DNA of 64,000 bases from Siphonodentalium dalli (taxonomy: Eukaryota > Mollusca > Scaphopoda > Gadilida > Siphonodentaliidae): positions 74,982,705 to 75,046,704 of the forward strand of contig CP136067.1 of assembly GCA_032622095.1 (NCBI GenBank). Reading direction: 5' to 3'. This document shows positions 33,160 through 46,642 of the stretch, piece after piece. The translations under genes and the position numbers were made by a program. The first letter of the stretch is position 1. The number at the start of each line of letters is the position of its first letter. The notes under the pieces are model-generated. The model was not told the origin of the DNA, did no database searches, and was given only the letters and a program-made list of their open reading frames with translations.

Positions 33160-35367
33160 GAGAGGCCGATCACGATCGGCAGATGTTTAACCCATACCCG
33201 GGCGATAGCGATTAGCTATAACTGATAATTTATCAAAGATATGAACACAGGTATCCATATATCAGCACCATCTTGAATTCAATAGCTCAAATAATTTGTC
33301 TTAAGAAGGGGTTAAAGTATTTGTGGTTGCGAAGGGGGGGGGGGGGGTTCTAAATCTAATAACTCTATCCTTATTCATCCAAGGACCTATCTATGTGAGA
33401 TCCAAGGGTTTAGTTATTTCTGAGGATATGTTTATAAGTTGAAGTTAGCTCATTGGAAACAAAACTACCAGCTATTCAAATCTCATTCACTTCTAAAGAG
33501 AAATTATAATTAGTTGACAAGCCAGACTGCATAGAACAACATGTGGGATTCCATCTCATATTTAATTTGAACTTTAATGACCCCTCCCCCCATTCTTCCC
33601 AGTTGTTATTTGTTTATCAATCATGTCAAAAATGCATGTAGTTTATACAGTATAATTCAAAAATGTTATCTATATAATGTTATACAGCCATGTTATACAG
33701 CCATTATATGGTGCGGATGCTGGCCCCAATTATCCCTAAATCGAAAAGATTACCATAGTTAATATAAAGGAATGTAACACTGAATCAAATGGTTTCAAGA
33801 CATAACAATATTTTACAAGTAGCTTGCAGACTAAAATACATAACCTTCACTGTTAATCTTTTAAGCACTCTGTGGTCCCCAAAATTCAGTCAACCATGAC
33901 AATATGAACAGATGGGAAAATAAGGTTCCTGGCAATATTATCTGCCATATTGATTTTCAAAATAATGCATCACCTATAATCTGTAAGCATATTCAATTGG
34001 TGTCTTATTGAACGATCATTAACTAATGAACCTGATTCAAAAAGAGGGTTCATTTAATATGTTTCTGCATAATACAAACAATAATGAAGATTTATCTGCT
34101 TGTAACCTATTGCATATAACAATTATATTGGCTATTAGCCATTATTTTAATGTAATATCAAAAGAATGTGTCTGAAGGGTTAATATATTTTTCAAAAATC
34201 AATTAAACAATTCCACAATCCATAGAAGTTAATAGTGTGAAGATAACCCAAGATAAGACATATGAGGAAGAGCCCATGTGCATTAAAGCATAAATCTGTT
34301 GGAAACTTGGAAAGGGTTAATTATTTTCTAAGCATATCAATGGAATATGCAGACAATTGTGTAGGTCATGGGTCAATTATCAGGCAGCCTGTAATGAAAT
34401 TTCAAAATTAGATAAACAAGAGCCTGGTGTCATTTATCAAATTTGACAATTAACCAGCCATCAGTATAATATTGTTTGTTTATCTTGGTATCCATCTAAC
34501 CACTTGGCCATAGCTAAATAGCAATTAATCATTTCATGAGCTGTTTACAATCTACATGGGCATACACCAGGGACTGTTATCATTATATTTCCAATAGAGT
34601 TGTCCACCATTCGACCATATACCAGTGTATTTCATGAAACTACATTATAAGTCACTTGAATTATAAAGGGCCATAACTCTGTTAAAATATATCGGATCAA
34701 ACCCAAATTTGAACTTGATCTGTATTTTGGGGTGAGGACCACATGTACCAAATTTGGTGCAGATCAGATGATATTTTTTTTGAGTCATAGCAGCTTGCGT
34801 GAGTTCTAAGTAAACATTAAGAGTGAAAAGGGTTAATTAAATGATACCAAAAACCATACAGATGAAGACCGTGCTAAGAAAAACCTAGGTAAGAAATATG
34901 AGGCAGATCAGAAGATATATGTTCAACTTATTACATTGGATAGCATGTGTGTGAAGGGTTAATTATTTTCTAAACTGATCAACTAATCGATACCAAAAAC
35001 TATACAGGTGAGGGGTGTGTCATCATAAACCTACATATCAAATATGAAAACAATCAGACAAAAAATACTTTGGTTATAGCATCGGATAGCTCATGACTAT
35101 GTGTGGATGCAAAGTGTTAATAATTTCTAAACCGATCAACCGATCGATACCAAAAACTATACAGGTGAGGAGTGTGTCATCATAAACATGCACATAAAAT
35201 TTGAACAAGATCCGATAAAAAATATTCGAGTAAATGAATCGGATAGCAAATGTCTACGGACAGACGGACAGACGGACAGACAGACAGACGGACGGACGGA
35301 CGAACGACGGATGGTTGATCCGGACGTCGGCATTATGTGTACCATACATGGTATGGGTACACATAAA
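33158..35367 (+). mobile_element. Family C Helentron-like element inserted in copia RNase H
   Basis: The head 'cgagaggccgatcacgatcg' at 33159 is identical to the 6852 copy through 'cagatgtttaacccatacc'. The tail hairpin 'tgtgtaccatacatggtatg' plus 'ggtacacataaaaa' ends at about 35367. Coding for the copia RNase H resumes immediately afterwards, so both ends are fixed within a few bases by the broken reading frame. Length is 2.21 kb. The 3' third holds tandem 'aaaccgatcaaccgatcgataccaaaaac' units and a 'gacggacagacggacagaca' tract. No coding capacity. Confidence 0.9.
33336..33349. repeat. Poly-G tract
   Basis: About 13 G's within the Family C element. Confidence 0.9.
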
Positions 35368-35421
35368 AAGGGGGCTTCACATAAAGAATTATCACAGATA
35401 CTTGTATGTGGACAATTTTGA
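35365..35421 (+). pseudogene. C-terminal end of copia RNase H beyond the Family C insertion
   Basis: In frame: KKGASHKELSQILVCGQF then TGA at 35419-35421. The 'KGAS...L...L..G' ending is the normal close of copia RNase H after the ADALT motif, which is found at 33150 on the other side of the insertion. One or two of the leading lysine codons may belong to the Family C end. Confidence 0.88.
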
Positions 35422-35489
35422 AGGAAAATATGACTTTTAGATCATCACTGACTATTTTCATGTAGATAATTCATTGTTTGTGTATATAA

Positions 35490-35520
35490 AGAAAAAAAAA
35501 ATAGAAGAAAGAAAGAGGAA
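35490..35520 (+). other. Polypurine tract of the copia element
   Basis: 'aaagaaaaaaaaaatagaag' then 'aaagaaagaggaa' runs directly into TGTG at 35521. This is where plus-strand DNA synthesis would prime. It lies about 70 bp after the pol stop, a normal spacing. Confidence 0.78.
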
Positions 35521-35720
35521 TGTGTTACGATGTGTTTTGGTGAATGGACATTTGTTTCTGGGTGTGACTGTACTGTACATTCTGAAGCGGAAGGAAGTGA
35601 CGTCATTGCGAGGGAGTTTAGAGAGTGTGTAGAAGTACGTGGAGAGAGAATGGAACTGATAAACAACAAGGCGTTCGCCCAAGGCCAGCGCGAGCGGGAT
35701 CTCGAGGTGGATCATACCAG
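35521..35720 (+). mobile_element. Copia 3' LTR, start visible, 3' boundary uncertain
   Basis: TGTGTTACGATGTGTTTTGG begins right after the polypurine tract, as LTRs begin with TG. It includes a GTGACGTCAT motif (CRE-like) at about 35598. No closing ...CA with an inverse of TGTGTTACG is found, and no 5' LTR or primer-binding site is present near 28700. The 3' end is therefore a guess, and the element has lost its 5' end. Confidence 0.62.
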
Positions 35721-36899
35721 ATGATAATTCTTTGTGGTGAGTTCTGCTAACCCTATCAGCTAAAACTGGATGGACACAATATTTTATGGTTGTAAACCTG
35801 CATACCAAATTTCATCCAATTCAGTTTACTAAAGCTATCATCCAGAAAGGAAAGATAACTCTTTCATCCCTGAATATACAGATATAGATATCCCAGAACC
35901 CTGGATTTACAGCTTGCCTATTAAAGTAAAATTACGTGTCTCTTATGTATTGCTTCAATACCACCTTTTGAGTGATGTCGGATATGGCAAACTGCATGTG
36001 TTTATTATCGTATCCTTCAATTTGTGTTATATATCAGTTGGTGACATCACCTCAAAATTATATCTCGGGTGTTGCAGGTGAGAACTGATAGTTGTATCAC
36101 CTGTATCTGGGATATCAACTTCACATAACAATGTGTCCCAAAACTACATACATACATGTTTGTATCAATTCTTTGCAAGTGTCACATATATACGTGATTG
36201 TGATGACACCATACATGGTTTCAAAAATTTTACCAATCGGTTCATTGAACCTAATTGCTTTATCAATGGCGAGAACAGATCCGTACTAACCTAGTATTCC
36301 CAAAAAGACGTTATTTGACCGAAATAGACATATTTCCCCACATTTTACAATTTTAGACCCATCGTTATGCATATACTTGTCATTATGATGAGGAATTATA
36401 AGTAAATGTCCAACTAAAACAACTGCCAATGTCCTGACCGGGTTTCCAAAATGTTTATGAATGTCGATGTCATGTTTATAACATGCAGGTGAAACTATTA
36501 TTATGAAGTTGCACCATTGAGGTATGGTGATTTTCGTAACATTACGTTGAAAATAAAACATCATTAGAAAGGTCAACATAATCTTCTTTATTTCATAAAC
36601 TTAATAATATTATCAGTATATGTGTTGGTGATAAACAATAGTAAACAAAATCGGAATGTGACTCAAAACACGACACCTGTCGGCAGTTTTGTGTCAACAA
36701 ATTTTAGTAAAACCCAAAATAGTAATTGTGACATCATACAGGTGCTGTCTATATTTACATGTAGGCCAGGAAAACCTCTTGATTTTGGGAATAATTATAC
36801 ACCAATGAATCAGTATTGATAACGAATATCACCCAAATAGATATACAAGTCGCTAACAAACAATATCATTTCTATATCCCTGGAAATATTGTATTACTC
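35721..36899. other. Intronic or intergenic, little recognised
   Basis: Holds a small 'attttatggttgtaaacctgcataccaaatttcatccaattcagtt' repeat piece at 35781-35827, which recurs at 26241-26290. A 97-codon minus-strand frame at 36286-36579 has no splice or family support. Confidence 0.4.
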
Positions 36900-37170
36900 C
36901 TGAAAATTGCACTCTGCCTGCTAAAACGGGCTGAGTGTAAATTACGTTGAGCCCGCTTTTAGCGTGCTGCCGGATTGTAACAGTTAAGCCGAAATTTCAG
37001 CAAAGAGCTGTAACTCAGGTAAAAATCAAACTTGACCTGTATTTTGTCATAGCGAAACTACATGCCAAATTCCATGCCATTAATTCAGTAAAACTAAAGT
37101 TATCATTCAGAAACAATGGATAGAATGGATAGATGGACAGACCAAACAAATAATATGTCCTTTTGAAACT
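36900..37170 (+). repeat. Family D dispersed repeat piece
   Basis: 'gagcccgcttttagcgtgct' and 'gtaactcaggtaaaaatcaa', ending in 'gatagatggacagacc'. Related to 2832-3275. Confidence 0.5.
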
Positions 37171-37735
37171 GTCATCTAAAAATATCTAACCTATTGTATG
37201 TTTCCAGGGAAGGACTATGGAGATAACAGACTAACAAACAACAGAAGGCAGATCCAGATGTTGACAATATGTTGAAAAATAACTGAAATTAAAACATGTT
37301 ATATTAAAACAGCAGTGTTGGGGTATCATAGTTATTCTCATTTTATATAACGTAAACAAAAATAATGGTACTCATTTTCCACTGTAATTTGGATATATAT
37401 ACTTTCCGAACTTTAATTTTTTTCCAGATACTAGTAGTGTATTTTCTGTATTTAAGTAACCAACATGCCCCATGAAATTACGGGTTTCCTTTTAATAGAA
37501 AATAACCATGTTACCAACTAAATACTGATCAGAATATCTGGGTGCAAAACAACATTAATTTCTAAAACAAGGTGAAAAACATTCAAAGAGAAGCACAACA
37601 TCTGTCAACTGACCAGGTACCTTGGGTTACACATGCATTATTTTGATTCTATTTATAACACAACATCATGGTAGGACTCACCAAACATATCCCGAAGATC
37701 CAAACCTGGTATGGACAAATTGTGCATTATAATAG

Positions 37736-38090
37736 AAATGTAAGTGTCAAAGAAACTGTAGCTCAACTTGCAGAGTGGATAATGTCATACATTAGTCAAT
37801 TGAGCGACAATGAATGCGGAAAGTTTAATTGTTTAAGCAATACCAGAGGTCAACCCAAAGAGCCATATGAAGTTTGGGATCAATTAGATTAAAAATGTTG
37901 GCTGTAGGGCATGCGGAAGTATTTAGCCATGCAAATTCGAACATGACCTGTATTTTCATGTAAGTAAACCATATACCAAATTTGAAAACAATCTGATAAC
38001 TAAAACTAAAGATTCATCTGGAAACCATCTAGGATTAACAAACTCCAGATTTCTGTAGTCCCCATAATTTTTGTTTGGGGGACAATCAGA
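37736..38090 (+). mobile_element. Family B head joined to a Family A-like tail
   Basis: 'aaatgtaagtgtcaaagaaa' plus 'ctgtagctcaacttg' is a mutated Family B head. The stretch ends in 'tagtccccataatttttgtt' plus 'tgggggacaat' (38058-38088), a Family A tail hairpin. Most of the core has been lost. Confidence 0.6.
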
Positions 38091-41000
38091 GCGGAAGACT
38101 CAAACTGTTCATTATGAAGGGCCCAGTTAAAGCTTCCCTTCCATCCTAAATAGCTGAATGGCTGAGACGGGGTATATATAAATTATATCATCACTTGTCC
38201 TCCAAACCCATTGTCTTACTTATATATGAATAACCACCATATCATGTATACGTATTCAGACAACAAATGTGTTGAAGCTAATTAGCTTCGTTGGCTTCTA
38301 TACACAACTATGGGAGGCCTTTTTGACATCTATGATTAGCTAATGAATTACGATTAAGTGTAATACATTACGCTTAACTCTTTTGAAGCCAAACGCACAT
38401 TTATGCGAAATTGGAGGGTGTCCATGGTCTAGGATGTGTAATTCTGTGAAGAGAGGTACACTCGGTTGCCTATTTATTTTCTATACATGGACCTGATGTA
38501 AGCAGACAATATTTTTGATGAAATGGGTCAACGTCATTGCATTCGGTGAAGTCAGTCAGTACAGTCAGAGCCAGATCAATGTGCCAAATGTTATATATAC
38601 TTAGTGTAAATTCTTTTGTTGGTGGGAAACATCAAATTTGTTGAGTTCTAATGTATAATTGGTGGTATTTATTGTAATAGAATAAAGGGATGACATCCAG
38701 ATATGACTCGCTGGGGTATACTTGGTTATATAACAATGTTGAGCTAGGGAATGGGGGAGGGTTTACGTTAACCCGCAAAACCGGAAACAATTTCTAGGGT
38801 GGATAGTTTTGAAGTCATAACAGTTCAAACAAGCTAATTTCTTTGCTTGTGGCATTACTCTATATTTGGATGTTGGGTTTCTGACAAAACAAAATTGTCA
38901 CGACATGGAACATTGCTTCGTAGACATGTTGTATGAAAATATACATATAGGAGTCAGTGGCCATGTGACCTTTTCAAAGATGGTCATAAGAAGATCAGCC
39001 ATGTCATGTGCTAATCAATAACCAACACCTATCAGTGATATTGAAACAAAATACAAAAATCTACCACATACAATATTAACATTAGCCATTTGTTCCATTT
39101 GTAAGACTGGATATATATCTGAAATGCAGACATGCCGATGCAAATTCAAGATGGCCACCATGACCACGAAAACCCTATGGGAGGTCAAAAGTGGCAAATC
39201 ATGACCCATATAGGTCAAGTGGTATTCGTACCTGAACATAACACCACAAACTGTGGCAGATGCGACAAATAAAATGAAACATCCCTTTATAATTACATAT
39301 AAATTGGATTATATATATAGTCTGGTCGATAAACTAAAATTTTATGGTCAACCTAGAATAAATTTGGACTATTTGGTTTCTATTCCGTTTTGAAGAGGAA
39401 TATATCCCTCTATAACATATCCAAAATCCGCTAAAATCTGCTTTGAGCATTTTCTGTAATCCAAGATGGCATCCATGATGGCAGTTGGTATCGAAAAACT
39501 CTGAATTTCTGTGGTAGGTGCACCAACTAATACCAAATTAGTAATAAAATAAAATACACACAAACAATGCTTAGTCGTAAACCATATCGGTAGAATGTCT
39601 GTCCCAATATGGCTGCCAAAATTGACAAAATCTAATGAAATTTACAATTTGTAGAAAATTGAATAGCTAGTCATACAAGAACGAACAAGCCCTCGAATTA
39701 TACGAGGAAGAATGATTTCAGAGTAATAGGGGAGCTTTTAATAATAGATGTAAGAATTCTCTCTAATGTATCTCGCGAGAGAGCAAACGAAAGCCAGGTC
39801 TCATACAACGATTAAAGATGGACTTTTTGGGTGCCAAGAAACAGAAGATTAATGCAGTTTTATCTGTACTGTTTATATTGAATCATGTAATATATGTGTA
39901 ATTAAACAGTTAAATGTGATCTAATGGGGATGTATTGACTATGTGACCTTTTTTAGAAGCAGAAATGTAATACAATGAATAGTCTCACATATGGGACTGA
40001 TAATCATTTATTTTTAAATCTACAACACCAAATCTGTCAAAATTCACTACAAAAGAACAGTATGAGAGCTATTCATATACTAGATAAAATGTGTAGATCC
40101 TATTGTCCGTGTCTTAAAATAGTAGTCATAGTTGCCTCCGGTCAAGTGATTAAACACGAATATTTCGCTTTTATCACACAAATACATGGTGGTATACCAT
40201 GAACGCAATTTATAAACATACAAAGGAGTACAATAGACTATCTTCAATAAATTCTCAACATAACCAAATTTGCCTACATACTCTGTGGCAGAGACTGTCT
40301 TTATACCTGGAAATTATGTGTTTAAATGCACTAAGGCCACATATCAGCGAAACATACTCCCTTTTCTGCCACGGCATCGCTGCATTTACCCATTCTCCCT
40401 AATGTTACACATATCTGATGCATACAAAACCATAAATAGCAACATTGAGTGAATTGTAAATGCAGAACTAATAACTTTAAACGCTGATGACCTCATATTT
40501 AGCGCAAGTATGTGGGTGGCAATGGTAATATAATTTCAAACAACAAGATACTGAAAACTAATAGTGTGCATTGCGTGGTACATACTCCCGTTGTAAAGTG
40601 CCGATTGAAGTAATTTGAAAAAAATTGTCTACTAAGAAACTGATTTGGAAGCAGTATGTAAATTAGTATTAAATAAAATGTTCGATCCAGTGAGATAGGG
40701 TACTATTCCATTGAAGAGATGAGTGTTTCTTTATAGTATAATCAGCATTACGACATATGTGTATGGTTTATTATCACGTGTGTTGAAAATTCCGGAAATA
40801 TAACTAGTATTTACACAGCAAGGGTGTGCAGTTCAGTTTCTGCGTTACATTCAATAATTAATCATCATTCCAAATGAAACTACCATGCACTGTGTGATGA
40901 AATATTACTTCGTGTGTTGCATGCCCGAAATAACTGTTTTTGGCCCGACTGTTGGATGCATTCTAGGCAGAAAACCCGAACGTAAATCATTGGGTTAACG

Positions 41001-41879
41001 TGCGTTGCAGTGATCGATAAATCATTCAGTTAGATCTGTTTTAATTATATGTGTACCTTTAAAGATATATAGCAACATACTTGTAAATTACCAATGTATA
41101 TTTTCGCTCATAGGTGGTAAGTCTGAACAAATTATACCCAATGATACCTGAGATAACTATACACCCACAATATATATATACATAGATGTACAGAATACGT
41201 GGCATTGGGGCAGCCAACTGTTGTGCTGCGTGGCATCAGAGTTAAGCGTATTAAATTCATGTATGCTTAAGCTTAATATTGATATTGCAAGAATTATGAC
41301 TCTCTTACGCTTAAGCATAATTTGTTTATGCTTAATATGTGTAATTCATTCGAATAAGTTTGATATTGAAATAAATGCAATACAGCAAATCAATCTTATC
41401 TGAACTAAATGAATTCTATGATAATGCAAAACCTGTCAAATCTGTAACTAAAACTTTTTCTCATAAATACAAGTCAATTTTCCTTCGCTTCGCAGATTAA
41501 GCCACTATCATTGATCGATTGAATACAAGAACAACGAAACAACACCATGATGAACATACTTTCCACATAAGAAATGCATTGGGACTTGCCAATGGAATAT
41601 CTCTGCTGTGTGTACTGTATGCACCCGTCAGTAAGCCCATCCCTGAGGATAAGCCCAGTCTATGTTTTTGCTCCAAAAAATATCATGGGGTGATCATCGA
41701 CTATAAGCCCACCCCCATTTTTAGAATTTAGAGGTTGAGTATAAATTGATGTCAGGTTAACTCTGAATCAAGATGACAAAATTTCAAGCACATATTCACA
41801 TACACATCAAAGAAATGTGCTCTCATTATCTATAATATATATTAAAATATGACACAATTAAATAATAAGGGTTGCGCAT
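38091..41879. other. Long AT-rich stretch with nothing firmly recognised
   Basis: Contains the perfect palindrome GAAGCTAATTAGCTTC at 38274 and several 'ttacgcttaa' or 'taagcgta' motifs (38365-38380; 41240-41330). Small open frames on both strands lack splice sites or family resemblance. Confidence 0.4.
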
Positions 41880-42790
41880 CAAAAATGGCTCTGGTCGAGT
41901 TTTTTTGCCCATAAGAGTGAATCTGTTCGACCGAGAATCACTAAAAATGGATGAACTGAAGAGCCATATCTCAGAACTAAGAGCCATAACTCAGGTAAAT
42001 AAAAGAAAAACAGACAAACCGTTTTTTTTTTTAACTCAATCAAGATATTGTTGTGGAAGATCCATATACCCAAAATGAATGGATGACGTTTGGATGGTTG
42101 ATGTTTGTTAAATTTTTCGCATTAAACTGTCATCAAATTGCTAAAAATAGACAATCTATTAAAAGGTCATAACTCGGGTAAACAAAATTGGACAAACCTG
42201 GTTTTCGATATTGATCCAGATGAAGTTGTGAAAGGTCCACATATCAAATATGAATCTAATCTGTTGACCTTTGATCAAGTTTTCGCGCTAACGGTCATAA
42301 AATTGGTAAAAATAGACAAACTATAAAGGACCATAACTCTGGTAAAATGGATTGGACAAAGGTTTTTGAGTTGTTCAAGATAGTGTTGTGAAAAATCCAG
42401 ATTCCCAATATGGATGAAATTAGTTGATGTTTTTTCGAGTTATCGCACTAATGGACAGAAGCATTTCCTAAAATTGCTAAAAATAGACAAACCAAGGGAT
42501 ATAACTCAGGTAAAAAGGATCGGACAAATCTGGTTTTTGAAATCGTTCGGGGTATTGTTGTAATAGATCAATATACATGAACCAAATATGAATGAAATTG
42601 ATTAATGTTTGTTCAAGTTATCACGCTAACGGACATAAAATTTCTTAAAATTGCTAAAAATAGACAAACTAAGGGCCATAACTGTAACGGACAAAACTGA
42701 TTTTCGTACTCGATCGAGATATTATTGTGAATGAAACTGGTTGATGTTTGTTCAAGTTATCGTATTACAGACATCAAATTTCTATAAATA
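41880..42790 (+). repeat. Family G tandem repeat (~170-180-bp units)
   Basis: The start 'gaatctgttcgaccgagaat' plus 'cactaaaaatgg' is shared with 63253. Four units follow of the form 'aagggccataactcaggtaaa...tcggacaaacctggtttttcga...gatattgttgtg...ccaaatatgaatgaa...ttggttgatgtttgttcaag...cgctaacggacataaaat'. Confidence 0.75.
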
Positions 42791-43107
42791 GAAACAAGTG
42801 GCATAACTGTGGTTTGAAAGTCAGGGCGAACCTAATTTTCTATGTACAGCTGTCGCACATAACAAATAACTCACATACAAAAAATCCATCAATAAACGGC
42901 TGTGTTACATAGGTTTGTTGCCGCCCGCCCGACTAAAAAGAATACAAAAAAGTTCTATTTGACAATTTGTTCAATATGTTTCCTCACAAATCAAAATAGG
43001 TATACTATTTACCTCTTCTAATCTCCCCTTGTTAGTAAATTAATCAACAAGATGCAGCTCACAGAAGTGTTTTTTGTAAAAGCTGTCATAATATGAGTCT
43101 ATTTACA

Positions 43108-43900
43108 ATAAAAGGCCGTCCGGCCAGAGTGTCCCCCGAAAAAGTGGCTTCATTGGAGGCATCAGCTTTTCTGTAATAAAATAACAAGGACCCTATTAAA
43201 TCCGATACTAAATTTCAGAACAAAATGGGTGGATCGTACGCATATTTGAACTTAATCTGTATTTCGAGCTGATAAACTTATATACCAAATTTGATTCAGA
43301 TATGATCACACAAACTATTATAAAAGTTATCATCTGGAAACCAGAAATTGACAGGATTCTAAGTCGTAAAAGGGCCATAACTCTCACAAAAATTGGCAGA
43401 GCAAACCCATATTCGAAACTGACCTGTATTTTGGGCTGATAAACTATCATACTAAATTTGATTCAGATATGATCTCACAAACTATTATAAAAGTTATCAT
43501 CCGGAAACCAGAAATTGACAGGATTCTAAGTCGAAAAAGGGCCATAACTCCAGCAAAATTTGGCGGATTGTACCCATATTTGAATTTGACCTATATTTCG
43601 AGCTGATAAACGCACATTCCAAATTTGGTTCAGATATGATCACAAAAAACTGAAGTTATCATCCGGAAACCAGAAATTGACAGGATTCCAAGTCGAAAAA
43701 TGGCCACAACTCTTGCAAAAATTGGCGTAGCAAACCCACATTCGAACTTGACCTGTATTTTGGTCTGATAAACTCTCCTATGAAATTTGCTTTTGATCTA
43801 ATAACCGAAACTAAAGTTATCATACGGAAACCATTTCGGGATGGACGGACACCAGCTATTTTAATAGTCTCCCGAAAAAAAAAATTCAGGGGACAAAAAA
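43108..43900 (+). mobile_element. Family A Helentron-like element, intact copy (~790 bp)
   Basis: Head 'aaaggccgtccggccagagt' plus 'gtcccccgaaaaagtggctt'. Four core units with 'aagttatcatc-ggaaaccagaaattgacagg'. Tail 'ttaatagtctcccgaaaaaa' plus 'aaaattcaggggacaaaa'. It serves as the uninterrupted reference for the nested copy at 14781-17224. Confidence 0.8.
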
Positions 43901-44669
43901 TAACATTAGTGAGATTTTGCTTGAACTAGTAGGGGTCCTCCAAGGTAAACCCAGTCACAAGTTTTTGTGTCACAACATTCACGGGGGCCCCCTGGGCTTA
44001 CTGATGGGTGTACAGTATTAAATGATACAACACAACAGATGCATCGCAGCCGTCTAAAGGTCTTAGTGCTATTTCCTGTATCCCAAATGCGACATGCCAA
44101 CAAACATTTGGATACAACATAACGTACTCGCCCGAACACTCCTTAAAAGAGGGTTTCAGTATAAATAAATTTGTAACATTGATATTATAAAGCAATTCCC
44201 CATTTAAACGAAATGGCAAAATACTAGCATTCTTATGGACGGGGATAACATTTTTTAATAGTGGATGGCTGAGTGTTAAATCTCATAACTCTGTCTATTT
44301 GAATCAATCCCAATCATCAAAGGAACTTTTACACCCAACTACAACATCCATTCGTCTCGTAATGTTATAGGTTATGTTTTAAAATTGAATTCATTTAAAG
44401 GAAGTGTTAAATCTGTATCTCAGACCTTTTTTTGACTGGCCAGTCATTTGAACATATAAAATAGATTATATTATTTATATATATATAATAGATTTTATCA
44501 CATAATTTGCCCATAAAAGCAGTTTCATAATTATCGATAAGAGACACGTTTAATATCAGCGCGTGCGATGACGTCACATCGTTCTTCAAATGACTTGCGA
44601 TCGCTGCGGTTTTTATCGTTGTTTTCGATAAATATTTCACATTGCTTCGCGTATATTTGATCATGTGAT

Positions 44670-44822
44670 AAAAAGTATCTCACACTCGTCCTATTTTATA
44701 CGTAATTTATCAACCTCGTCCACTAAATTCTATTTGAGCCTCGGTAAACCTCGGCTCAAATCGAATTTAGTGAACTCGGTTGATAAATTCCGTATAAAAT
44801 AACAACTCATGTGAGATCCTTT
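44670..44822. mobile_element. Palindromic MITE (~153 bp)
   Basis: The left arm 'tatctcacactcgtcctatt' onward is mirrored by '...aataacaactcatgtgagat' at the right. The best-paired inner part is 'cactaaattctatttgagcc' against 'ggctcaaatcgaatttagtg', with the turn at 'tcggtaaacctcgg' (44741-44754). I could not define a target duplication. Confidence 0.78.
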
Positions 44823-45249
44823 ATATATGAGTAGAGATAGTTCAGTTTCCTTTGACTACACCAGCTAGTGAAACCGCTAGGGATAATTTTAGTTAAGTCA
44901 AAGCCCTGACCATATACTGTTCTAACGAACTTTAAACATTAATGAAATGTCATAATTGTGACTGGTTTATTCCATAGAAGACATGATATTTGTTCTGTCA
45001 ATTGAAAGTGATAATATAATGTGAAAAATATATTTTATCACAATGTTTACATAAATTCAAAGTAATATGCAGCCCTTGAAATTAGGAAAAATGTCCCACA
45101 TCAAATTTAATGCAGTGGCATGTCAGATTCCACATGTTGCCACAGCATTCCCATGGCATTGATTATTGCCGTGGCCAATTTTGAGGACTGAATATGTGAC
45201 CACTTACAATTTTAAAAAGCTGATAATAGTAATGTTGTTACAACATCAA

Positions 45250-45560
45250 AGTGCACATGTCGGCAAGTTGCTATTGATTTTGGGCGGTTAGATTGTCACT
45301 CCATATAGCGGAAGGTTGCCGATTATACCTCAGAACACTTCGTTTGTTTAAATATAAACAAACCAAGGTTAGCCCTAATTACACAGCATATTCAATGACT
45401 GATTTAACATGAAAGTTAGATTTAATACATCTTTATGATCATAAGATGTCACTCCAATATATTTAGCATTATGTATTGATTTGTAGGGTAAAATTTATAA
45501 AAATGGATGAAAAATCCCGCCACTCGATCTGGGCTATACTGGATCTGGGCTATAGAAAGA
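45250..45560. repeat. Dispersed repeat R2, copy 1
   Basis: Shares ordered blocks with 56210-56470: 'ggttgccgattat' / 'agattgccgattat', 'aaatataaacaaac', 'atttaacatga-agtta', 'taagatgtcactc' and 'aaaaatc--ccact-gatc'. Confidence 0.6.
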
Positions 45561-45756
45561 TATATGAATGTGGGGGGAGGGAGGGTCTTCGATGTAAAGC
45601 AGTATTATCCCAACCGATTTCAACAGCTTGTTTAATCCAAGGAAACTTGGACTAGAGCAGACTAAAGTCTCCCTTCAAACAGCTGCTTCAAATACAAAAT
45701 ATAGGTGGTTAACAATACAATCTCATAAGAATACAAAGATCTGACATTTAATTTAA

Positions 45757-46642
45757 AATAAAAGGTCGACCGACCAGTGTCCCCCGAAAACATGGCAAGT
45801 CGACGCCGCTTTGTTAAAGAAATTAAAAAAATGTTGAAATGTTCCAAGTCGAAAGGGTTAATAATTCCGTAAAAAAATATTTTTTCCGTCATCTATATAC
45901 ATGTTGCACATCTCCAATATGTGGGTAACAATACTCTGAAGTTTAAAATATCTACGATCAAAACTGTAGGAGGAGTTGATTACACCATGAAGGTACCCTC
46001 ATACAGAAAATGAGAAAAAAACTAATAAAGTCGAAAGGCCCGTAACTCTGGGAAAAAATCATTGGATCAAACTCAAATTCGAACTTGACCTGTATTTTGA
46101 TATGAACGACCCACAAAAAACAGAATTTCCAATTAAACAATCCAAACTTGAGTTATCATCTGGAAACCAAAGTAAAAACAATAAAAATTGAATTTTCTAA
46201 GTCGAAAAGCCCATAACTCTGAGAAAAATCATCAATTGAACAGTCCAAACTTGAGTTATCATCCGGAAACCAAAGAAAAAAGAAGAAAATTGAATTTCCT
46301 AAGTCGAAAAAAGTCCATAACTCTAGGAAAAATCATCGGATCAAACTCAAACTCGAACTTGACCTGTATCTTGATATGACTGATCCACATAAAAACGGTA
46401 TTTGCAATTGAAGGATCAAAACTTGAGATATTATCCGGAAACCGAAAAAGTGAGAAATTTTCTAAGTAAATGTTGAAAAAAGGGAAATAACTCCATAAAA
46501 GAACATCGGATCAAACCCAGAATTGCAGAGCACATGTGTTCTTGGTTGAGACACCTACATACAAACGGACACCTACATACAAACGGACGGACGGAGCTGA
46601 TTACAATAGTCCCCCAGAAATTTTTTTTTTACTGGGGACAAT
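45757..46642 (+). mobile_element. Family A Helentron-like element, copy 3
   Basis: Head 'aaaggtcgaccgaccagtgt' plus 'cccccgaaaacatgg' at 45761. Units with 'gagttatcatctggaaaccaaag' and 'cccataactctgagaaaaatcat' follow. Tail 'acaatagtcccccagaaatt' plus 'ttttactggggacaataa' closes it. A 'gacacctacatacaaacg' unit is doubled at 46548-46585. Confidence 0.72.

Noticed and set aside
35188-35364. Asp/Arg/Thr-rich frame (RTDGQTDRQTDGRT...) upstream of the copia C-terminus
   Set aside because: It is the GACGGACAGACGGACAGACA tract of the Family C tail; only the last ~18 codons are copia coding sequence.
36286-36579. 97-codon minus-strand frame
   Set aside because: No splice-site pair, no recognisable motif, and AT-rich codon use like its surroundings.
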